A stretch of DNA of 64,000 bases, taken from positions 1 through 64,000 of the forward strand of contig JAREIK010005833.1 of NCBI GenBank assembly GCA_029783825.1. Reading direction: 5' to 3'. Below the pieces are notes generated by a model. It had not been told where the DNA came from and ran no database searches. It saw only the letters and a list, made by a program, of their open reading frames with translations. The translations under genes and the position numbers were made by a program. This document shows, piece by piece, positions 56,790 through 64,000 of the stretch; position 1 is the stretch's first letter, and each line of letters starts with the position of its first letter. The stretch is from Sapria himalayana. Lineage: Eukaryota > Streptophyta > Magnoliopsida > Malpighiales > Rafflesiaceae.

Positions 56790-57376
56790 TGAAGTTCATA
56801 TTTAATTAATTGTCTAATGATTTTTATTAATCTTTTTTATTCTCAAGTAAGGAAATGCCTTCCTATCTAGGGTTGCTATTCCTTTTAATTTTCCTGGCAG
56901 AGATTCCTCATCATACTCGGATTCTCCTCTTATCGAGCCTATTCTGGCGAGGTTATCTACTAGTGTATTTGCCTCCCTATATATATGTGTTATTGAGGCC
57001 TCCAGTTCATTAATGAGATTCATTATCATTTCTATTTCCTCCTCATGTCTCCATAAAGAGGATTTTTAGTTACTAAGTTTACCAGTAACATTGAATCTAC
57101 ATGTATTTGTAATTTATTATAATCCAACTTTTTGCAAACATTTAAGCCTATATTCAATACCTTTATTTCTGAGTGCAGAGCCGAGAAAGCTTTTCTTACG
57201 TGGGTAAAAGCTTTTATAATAATCCCTCTGGAATCCCTTATCACTCCTCCTCCTCCCACTATTCCTGTGTCCCTATTGAAGCTGTCATCCGTATTGAGAG
57301 ATAACTTTCCTTCGAGGGGCCTGTTCAAGCTTATGCTTTTTACCCACTGATGTTTTATTATCTTGGTGATGAGATT
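56790..57376 (-). pseudogene. LINE H RNase H domain, one frameshift
   Basis: The piece 57328-57032 has PLEGKLSLNTDDSFNRDTGI, VGGGGVIRDSRGIIIKAF, ALHSEIKVLNIGLNVCKKL and QIHVDSMLLVNLVTKN. After a frameshift near 57050, 57029-56814 has HIYREANTLVDNLARIGSIR and GKLKGIATLDRKAFPYLRIK. All four catalytic acids are present. NTDGS reads NTDDS. Confidence 0.92.
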
Positions 57377-58084
57377 TCACAACTTACCTATAGTCTTCTC
57401 TATGCCCTTATTCTCTACTATTATAGGTTTTATGCTTGATATATTACTAATTTCTTTCCTAATTTCTTTTAGGATTTCAAGTGCATTCATCGTTATACCC
57501 TCAAATCGGCTATTATTTCGGGCTTTCCATATGCACCAAATTATGACGTGTGGTAAATTTTGAGTGACCCAGTTTCTAGAGGGACTACATGTTTTCACCT
57601 TATTCCTTTTTTAATTCTTTCTATTATACTATCTTCTTTGTTGCTTATTTGTTTAGGTTCCTCTAGCGCTCTCCAGACTTCTATTACAATTTTTCCTTTA
57701 GATAACAGATGATCCATTGATTCTACTGCTTTACAGCAGCAGTCACATCTGGATACCATTTTTATACCTTTTCTTTGTATGTTCGTGTCGATCGGCAAAG
57801 CATTCACAAGTGTTTTCCATGCCAGCAAACACATTTTGTGAGGGATGTCTTCCTTCCATGCCCATTTAAATAAAGATTGAACAGGTTTTTTCTTTCTAAT
57901 CAATTCTTTTACCGATTTTAAAGTGAAGTTACCTTGTGGAGTGAGAGTCCATTTCAAACCACTACTTTTCAAAGTTGAGTGAGATTCTACTATCTCCTTT
58001 TGTTTTACCAGTGCTTTCCAATTATTCGATACCTTGTTCTGGTGCTGTCCCTTATATTCTATGTATTTGGCTCTCATGTATTTT
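57377..58084 (-). pseudogene. LINE H zf-RVT domain
   Basis: The open piece 58077-57595 (160 residues) has MRAKYIEYKGQHQNKVSNNW, KALVKQKEIVESHSTLKSSG, WTLTPQGNFTLKSVKELIRK, LFKWAWKEDIPHKMCLLAWK, then MVSRCDCCCKAVESMDHLLS. CxCCC...DHLL forms the zinc site. The piece 57598-57377 continues with WVTQNLPHVIIWCIWKARNN and SRFEGITMNALEILKEIRKE toward RNase H. Confidence 0.92.
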
Positions 58085-59490
58085 GCCCAGAGGCTATCAC
58101 TATCTTTTAAACTCCAATATCCTTTACAGTCCCATGCAGTGGCTATATCTTGAAAATTGATAATGCCTAATCCTGCTTCCTCTTTTGGGAAGCAAAGATC
58201 ATCTCAGTTCTTCCAGTGGAGTTTATTTTTCCCTTCTATTTTACCCAATAAAAAGGTAGCCATTTCTGATTCTAATTTCTTAGTGAATTTCTTAGGTGGA
58301 TGAATGACTGATAGTATGTGTATCAGTGTGCTATGAAGAACATTAGAGGTAAGAGTAATCCTCCCCCGAATCCCAGTAGCTCTTCTTATCAGCCTGGTAT
58401 TTTGTTTCTGATTTTATTCTGTAGGGATACTAAATATTTTTCTTTCAATCTTCCCTCATATATTGAGCAGCTTAAATACATTAATGCTCCTTTATTGTGA
58501 GTGAAACCTATTATGCTCTTAACCTTGTTTGCCTCTTTCTCTATTTTTTTTTGCGAACATAAACTGACACTTCTTTTTGTTCACTATTTGCCCAGTTTCT
58601 ACTTCAAATATTTGCAAAAGTTCCATTAGATTTCTCAAAGAGTTTCTACCTGCATTTGTGAAGATTATTAAATCATCGGCATATGCTAAGCAGCCTATTC
58701 TTGGGGTATTTTTTGGCTGCCTGAAAGAGATTATTTTCCTTCTGACATTCTTTTATTTAAATTAAGAATTAGCAATTCTAGGTAAATATCAAATAATCAG
58801 GGAGACAATGGGTCACCTTGCTATAAACTTCTTTTTGGCTTAAATTCGCCACCTTTCTTCCCATTTATGATGATTTTAACCCATGCGCTAGAGACACATA
58901 TGTATATTAAATCAATGCATAATTCAGAAAATCCAAATTTATTCATAGCAAAGCAGAGTGTGTCTCATTCTACCCTATCGAATGCTTTAGACAATTACAG
59001 TTTAGCATCTAAATTATTCCCTCTTGTTTTTTGCCAAATCCCTCATCATTTCTGATTCTAATCTTATATTTTCATTTATTAGCTTATTTTTAACAAATCT
59101 CATTTGTTCCTGAGATATTATAAGTGGTAAGATATTACTTAATCTATTTTGTAATATTTTTGAAAGGATCTTATAGATCGCATTACATTGGCTTATTGGC
59201 CTAAAGTCCTCACATTTTTGTGGTGATTCTTTTTTGGGGATTAACACAATAAATGAGTTTTCCCAAGCCTTAGGAATATCCGCCCCTACAAAGAAGCTAG
59301 CAATCGTCGGAACTAAATCATTTTTAATTATTTGCCAGTTTAGCTGAAAAAAATAATTATTCCAACCATCTGGGCCTGCCGCGCTATCCTTGTCTAGGCT
59401 AAATACCGCATTTTTAACCTCTTCTTCCTTAGGAATTTTCTCCATCATTAGATTGTGATCATTAGTAATGACTTTACTAATTTCATGCAT
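58085..59490 (-). pseudogene. LINE H reverse transcriptase, broken
   Basis: The open piece 59490-59014 has NAVFSLDKDSAAGPDGWNNY, FIVLIPKKESPQKCEDFRPI, CNAIYKILSKILQNRLSNIL and IISQEQMRFVKNKLINENIR. In other frames follow LSNAFDRVE-like, SLXQGDPLSPXLFDIYLELL and GCLAYADDLIIFTNAG (YADD at 58682-58693), then LMYLSCSIYEGRLKEKYLVS and the thumb. Stops occur in the LDLSKA and LRQGD motifs. Confidence 0.9.
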
Positions 59491-60006
59491 AAATGAATCC
59501 CCTTCATGAAAAACTTGAATGGTTAATTTATTTTTAAAAAATTTCTCAAAGAGGATTGCTATATTCGTATCTTCTTCTACCCAAATTCCTTCATCATTTT
59601 TTATGCTTTAAATTTTATTTTTTTGAGCTTTTATCTTACTCATATTATGGAAGAATTTAGTGTTTCTATCACCTTCTTTTAGCCATTTAATTTTTGCTCG
59701 TTGTTTCCAATATATTTCTTCCATATGTAATTTTAATCTCAAGATGCCTTTGGCCTTACTTAATTCTTGTCTAATTTCCTTGTTATTTGTGTTATCATAT
59801 TCATGTTCTAGCTTTTCTACTTCCTCCTCTACTTGCTTTATATTTTGGTTTAGATTTCCATAAACTTCTTTATTCAATGTTATTAAACTCTTTTTTAATC
59901 TATGTAGCTTAACCATTAGAACATGCGTGGGCTTCCCCATTGCTGGCTCTAACCATGATTCTTTAACCAAATTTTCAAATCCTATGTGTTTTGTCCACAT
60001 ATTTTG
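59491..60006 (-). pseudogene. LINE H linker between endonuclease and RT
   Basis: The piece 60000-59608 has MWTKHIGFENLVKESWLEPA, LHRLKKSLITLNKEVYGNLN, VEEEVEKLEHEYDNTNNKEI and IYWKQRAKIKWLKEGDRNTK. A predicted coiled-coil-like stretch (QVEEEVEKLEHEYD) is visible. The frame ends in the IKGIKNDEGIWVEED segment. Confidence 0.87.
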
Positions 60007-60588
60007 AAAATTAAAATTACTAGTATCTCAATGATTCTTGTTGTACTATGAGCAGAGGGCTATGATCCGAGCAGGTTATGTTTAAATGTCTAAGTCCATT
60101 AGTCTTGTGTGAGGCTACCCACTTAGCATTACACAGAACCCTTTCCAGCCCGGCCCAAATTGCTCCATTTTTCTGCCAATTATTACACCATCTGTATCTT
60201 GAGCCTATAAAGTCTATTTCAATTAAATTAGAGTTGACATTTGAGCCTATAAATTGGTATTCTTGCATCTCTTCCCATAACACTAATCTGGATTTTTTAT
60301 CATTTTTAGCATACACTACCGAAATTTTAAATGTACTACCTACTCCGTGTCTTTTAATATAACTATGTCCATGTTATTATGCCACATGATCCAAATTTTA
60401 CAATTTAGATTAGCATACGCATTTTTAAACCCTAAGATTTCCCTATATTTTGTTAATTGTTCATGTTGGATCATAGGCTCTGCAATAACAACTAGAGAAA
60501 TTTTATATGTTTTTATTATTTGTCATAGCCTGTTTATCGAGGGGTTATTAGCCACCCCCCTGATATTCCAATATAGACATCTATCCAT
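60007..60588 (-). pseudogene. LINE H endonuclease, broken and internally shortened
   Basis: ORF2 starts at 60588: MDRCLYWNIRGVANNPSIN-like. IAEPMIQHEQLTKYREILGF and KLNCKIWIMWHNNMDIVILK follow. The piece 60316-60020 then has MYAKNDKKSRLVLWEEMQEY, jumping directly to SNLIEIDFIGSRYRWCNNWQ and GAIWAGLERVLCNAKWVASH. The IPWIIGGDFNVIR strand and about 40 following residues are missing compared with A and F. SDHSPLLI remains. Confidence 0.87.
60581..60588 (-). promoter_or_regulatory. ORF1 stop / ORF2 start overlap (copy H)
   Basis: The minus strand reads ATGGATAG: ORF1 ends G-F-N-G-stop and ORF2 starts M-D-R-C-L-Y-W. The overlap is 8 nt. Confidence 0.75.
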
Positions 60589-61952
60589 TAAATCCTAATT
60601 TTGTTTGAGATCTAGTTGTGCATTTTGATTCTTACGTTTTGTTCAAATATTTATTCATGTTTCTTGTGGTCTTAGGTATGTTAGGAAATGTCTGTATTAT
60701 TTCATTATATTTTACCTGCTGTCCAAGATGCATGACCATACTTTTTATGGCCTCCATGGCTTGCTCCCTAGTGAGCTTTTCCCAGTATTCTTCATAAATT
60801 TTCAAATCATCATTCACCTTCTCCTGTAGGCCTTCCCCATTTTCTTCCTCCCTACCTGTTGGAGGGCAGCTTAGAGCATCTAACTCCTCCTCTGGAAAGT
60901 CTAGAAGATTATCATCTATCCAGTTGTAATCCTCCAACTTCTCCTTTAAAATCCTTCTAGTTTTATTTTTTTGCTAAATTTCTTTTTTCTTCGTACCACT
61001 TCCCATTCTTCCTTATTTCCGGCCTCTTTCTCTCCCTCTAAGCTCATTTCTGAAATTTCAGCTAAGCTCTCCCTCTCTCTTCTTCTCTCCTCTTCCTCCT
61101 CTCCTAATCCTATCTTCTGAAATTCCCCCTCTTCCTGCCCCTTTATTGGACCTTTCGGTATTCTCTCCCCCTTCCTTATCCATCTTTCTACCCTCCTCCC
61201 TCTTCCTTGTAGCTCCTGCCTCTTTCAATTCTCTTCCAGCTCTGCTCTACACTCTCCCATTTCGTGCCCAATTCTTTTGCATTTTAGGCAGTAGGTTGGC
61301 ATATTTTCGGGTATGGTAGTTTGCCAAAACCCATCTTGTTGTCCCTCTTCTCCACTCCCTATCCATATCTTATTGGGTGGTTGTGTGAGTAGATTACATT
61401 GAACACACACTCGGGCATTGCTTGGCCTTGTCATGGCCATTGTTGCTTCATCCCGAATCATGGGCTTCCCCAAGCAAGAAGCAATGGTATGGAGAGCTTG
61501 AGGATTAAATAAAAATAATGGAAGATGAGGCAAGGAGAACCATCCGGGGCTAATGGCGCCTCCTCCAGTGGGCTGAAATTTTTCGTCCACTTTAGGACTC
61601 GCATGGGGAAGCCATTGACTTGCCATAATCCCCTGTGCCACAATCGGTAGTAGTCATGCTCTGAACTACACTGCAGAAAGACGTGTTCCACGTCATAATT
61701 CGCAAACTTGACCTTTCCTGAGAGCTTGAGTGAGGAGATGAACTTCTGTATGGCGTTCGCGTTCGGCCTACCATGGGAAAATTTCCCTACAAGCATGTAT
61801 TCGAACGGTTCCAGGAGGCTCTGCATCTCTTGTGTTGAGAAGACGATGGCGGGACTTTTGGTTTTCTTCCCGTAAGCCCATGAAGGTGGCGCGGTCCCCT
61901 TCAATACCGAGGAAAATGACTTATTATTTACAAATAAGTCATTTTGCTCCAT
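60581..61952 (-). pseudogene. LINE H ORF1: DUF4283 plus intact CCHC knuckle, one main frameshift
   Basis: The start is the ATG at 61952 (MEQNDLFVNNKSFSSVLKGT). DUF4283 follows: EPFEYMLVGKFSHGRPNANA, KVKFANYDVEHVFLQCSSEH, DYYRLWHRGLWQVNGFPMRV and LKWTKNFSPLEEAPLAP. A frameshift near 61548 moves to the frame of 61641-61225: SLPHLPLFLFNPQALHTIAS, NKIWIGSGEEGQQDGFWQTT and TYCLKCKRIGHEMGECRAEL. C-x2-C-x4-H-x4-C is intact. After an acidic, low-complexity stretch (61220-60940) the tail 60937-60632 ends MHLGQQVKYNEIIQTFPNIP. Confidence 0.92.
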
Positions 61953-62050
61953 TTCTAGCTTGAAAGGGGCTTGATTTGAGCAAGAATATAGATTTTCTCT
62001 CTCTAGAAATGAGATTTTCTCTCTCTAGAAGTTGAGAGCATTTTTTGAAA
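61953..62050 (-). promoter_or_regulatory. LINE H 5' UTR with paired GA boxes
   Basis: On the minus strand TCTAGAGAGAGAAAATCTCA (about 62011-62029) and TCTAGAGAGAGAAAATCTAT (about 61990-62007) are near-identical 14-bp boxes spaced 22 bp apart. They lie where an internal LINE promoter is expected. Confidence 0.65.
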
Positions 62051-62216
62051 AGACCGCAAATATTTTTTTTCTTCTTCTTCCTCTTCCTCCTCCTCTTCTT
62101 CTTCTCTCATATTCTTCTTCTTCTTCTTCCTCCTATTCTTCTTCTTCTTCTACCTCATCCTCTTCTTCTTCTTCTTCTTCTTCCTTTTCTTCTTCTTCTT
62201 CTTCTTCTTCTTCTTC
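62051..62216 (-). repeat. GAA-rich microsatellite: tail of LINE I
   Basis: About 160 bp of (TTC)n with TTCCTC variants on +, joining the 5' end of LINE H to the 3' end of LINE I. It is nearly pure purine on the minus strand. Confidence 0.92.
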
Positions 62217-62245
62217 TTTTAAAAAAATATGTTTATTAATTATAA

Positions 62246-62264
62246 CCCTCTCTTTTGGCGGAGG
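62246..62264 (-). promoter_or_regulatory. LINE 3'-terminal conserved motif (copy I)
   Basis: Minus strand CCTCCGCCAAAAGAGAGGG, identical to A, C and E. Confidence 0.7.
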
Positions 62265-63150
62265 AATATCATTTTTACAAACTAGCATTTACCCTTTAAT
62301 CCCATTACACCCTTAACTCAATCCTAGCTAACTTAAAGTATACAAAGAATTCAAATCTAATGGAATCATATATATACGGACAATTGATTAGCAACTTGAA
62401 TTTTTAGTGTCTCCATTTTACGGCCTTGCTGATCACTCTTGTATTCGCCTCCTTATAGACACTTTTTTCTAGATTTTACTTTGTTTTAGTAGTGTATCCG
62501 AGAGGCTTCTTTTATATGCTTTCTACCACTTTTAAAATGTAAGATGGCCTTCTCTTGCTCCTCCTTACTTAGCTTTAATTTCTATATTTTTCCTGCATCC
62601 AAAAAAACATTCAAGCATAGGATTTATCTCTCATTTATACCTGGAGTTCGTTGATGTATTCCAGAATCTTTGTGCTCCACTTTGTCCCCCATAGCCGCTT
62701 CTCTTTCGCTACCTCATGAGCATATTTAAGCGTGGATATGGCCTAGGAAAACTTCAATTTTCTGTGGCTCTTCTCTTTCTGGATTTTCCTTCTTATGTGA
62801 CAGCAAGACCTATTATATACCCCCACAACCTAGTGTTCTAGTATCCTAATAAATTAACACATGACCTTACAGCATAGTCTAATCCCCATTAACATAATCA
62901 TTACATTTAGACATGCAAAATAAAGAGGTTCAGAATACATGTACACGACCTAACCCTTGCCTCCCAATGGTTCCTTTCTTTATTTTGCAGCTTTGAGTTC
63001 TGCGTTGCTAAGAAAAACAAAATGCATATATCCCATGTTTCCGAAAAAACAATCCCCTTCTTTAAAACTAACCTTCCTTCTTCTATTATGCCTATTTAAT
63101 CTAATTTCTATTTTTAAATACTACTTACTTTCTACCCTTTCTAACTCTTA
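62265..63150 (-). other. LINE I 3' UTR
   Basis: About 0.9 kb of non-coding sequence with the ACACATGACCTTAC and TGCTAAGAAAAACA blocks also present in the other 3' UTRs. No gene is seen. Confidence 0.6.
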
Positions 63151-64000
63151 TATAGGGAAAAGCATCCTTGTCTAGTTCCACTAGACCTTTTATTTTTACC
63201 GGCAAAGTATCCTCATCATATTCTACTTCTCCTTTTTCCGATCCTATCCTGGCAAGATTGTCTGCCGGAGTGTTTACCTCTATATTATATGAATTATTGA
63301 TGCATTCAGTTCTTTTATGAGATTCAATATAATTTCTAACTCCTCTTCATATTTCCAAAGTGATATTTTCCTTGTTACTAAATTAACTGATAACAATGAA
63401 TCTACCTGTATTTGAATATTTTATAATCTAATTTTTCGGAAACACTTAATCCTATATTTAATGCCCTAATTTCTGAATGTAGAGTCGAGGCTACTACACT
63501 GACTGTGGTGAAAGCTTTCATGACTGCCCCGCTAGAATCTCTTATTAACCCACCTCCCCCTGCTATTCCTGTGTCCCTATTGAAGCTTCCATCCGTATTT
63601 AGGGAGAATTTTCCTTCCTGAGGTCTTTCTCTGCTTTGTTGTCTACGTTTAATTTATCTACTATTACAGGATTAAAATTTGATATGTTACTTACTTCTTG
63701 TCTAATTTCTTGTGTTATTTCATTTGAGTCCAATTTATTTCCTTCAAATCTACTCCTATTTCGAACCTTCCATAGACACCATATTATTAAATGTGGTAAA
63801 TTCTTATTAAGCCAAATTCTAGAAGGATTAGTTGAAGTTATTTTTCCCATTTTTTAATTCGTTCTATTAAACCATCCTCTATATGACTAATTTGCTTAGT
63901 TTCTTCAAATTTCTTCCAAACTTCTGTGGCAATTTTACCTTTCGAGAATAGATGATCCATTGATTCCTCTTCCGGAAAGCAGCATTCACATCTGGACACC
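63151..64000 (-). pseudogene. LINE I ORF2 end: RNase H and part of zf-RVT, broken
   Basis: Frame-broken RNase H: KFSLNTDGSFNRDTGIAGGG (about 63600-63545), AFTTVSV...STLHSEIRAL (63520-63465), IQVDSLLSVNLVTRK (63410-63370) and LARIGSEKGEVEYDEDTLPV (63255-63195). The open piece 63850-63599 has NPSRIWLNKNLPHLIIWCLW and KVRNRSRFEGNKLDSNEITQ. CECCFPEEESMDHLFSKGKI is near 63990-63935 at the window edge. Confidence 0.88.

Larger units (their letters stand above)
55078..62050 (-). mobile_element. LINE H: full-length L1-type retrotransposon, 6.97 kb
   Basis: The most complete element: 5' GA boxes, ORF1 with intact CCHC knuckle, the ORF1/ORF2 overlap, endonuclease, RT with YADD, zf-RVT, RNase H and a 1.7-kb 3' UTR with an internal 643-bp tandem duplication. 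It ends in the 3' motif and a GAA tail. At its 5' end it adjoins the GAA tail of LINE I. Frameshifts in ORF1 (about 61550) and at several points of ORF2 show that it is inactive. Confidence 0.94.
62217..64000 (-). mobile_element. LINE I: L1-type element, 3' part, runs off the window
   Basis: From the tail inward: A-run, 3' motif, a 3' UTR of about 0.9 kb, RNase H (63150-63640) and the zf-RVT end (63650-64000). It belongs to the A/F/H subfamily. The remainder should continue to the right of the window in the same orientation. Confidence 0.9.

Overview
The window looks like gene-poor, repeat-dominated nuclear DNA of a flowering plant. The evidence is the set of transposon families. There are L1-type LINEs with a plant-style DUF4283/zinc-knuckle ORF1 and an ORF2 that ends in zf-RVT and RNase H. 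There is also a Ty3/gypsy chromovirus-like LTR element and a CACTA-type DNA transposon. I see no host protein-coding gene, rRNA, tRNA or CRISPR array. I cannot name the species.

Layout. 1-1638 is a degenerate 9-bp microsatellite with the purine strand (GAATAAGAA)n on +. 1639-7205 is a decayed, internally deleted Ty3/gypsy element on the minus strand: a 3' LTR with a 39-bp tandem array, a polypurine tract, an integrase remnant, a foreign LTR-like insertion, a reverse transcriptase remnant, a primer-binding site and a truncated 5' LTR. From about 7206 to the end, every microsatellite block has the opposite polarity, with the pyrimidine strand (TTCTTATTC)n on +. This microsatellite is interrupted by nine LINE copies, all on the minus strand, here named A (10032-15118), B (25974-26982), C (29100-29177), D (29385-35925), E (37990-43948), F (46183-52375), G (52376-54778), H (55078-62050) and I (62217 to the window end). 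It is also interrupted by a CACTA element (17663-19769) and two unexplained islands (8240-8362 and 21399-21915).

The striking theme is LINE-microsatellite symbiosis. Every LINE 3' end in the window runs through a short A-rich stretch into a purine microsatellite (GAA, GAATAA or GAATAAGAA units) instead of a plain poly(A) tail. Almost every LINE 5' end, full-length or truncated, also lies in microsatellite of the same polarity. The picture is a head-to-tail, one-orientation array in which LINEs insert into the tails of other LINEs. The nested clusters of the algal LINE Zepp are a partial precedent. The microsatellites total roughly 20 kb, about 30% of the window, and produce many low-complexity open frames (KNK, RIR, FLF, SYS and LIL repeats) that are not genes.

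Within the LINEs, six ORF1/ORF2 junctions share the same 8-nt stop/start overlap (ATGNNTAR). Seven copies carry a nearly invariant 3' terminal motif (CCTCCGCCAAAAGAGAGGG). Four intact 5' ends carry paired CT/GA boxes. All ORFs are broken by frameshifts, stops or lost catalytic residues, so no copy here looks autonomous. Coordinates of element ends are judged by eye and are good to about 5-20 bp.
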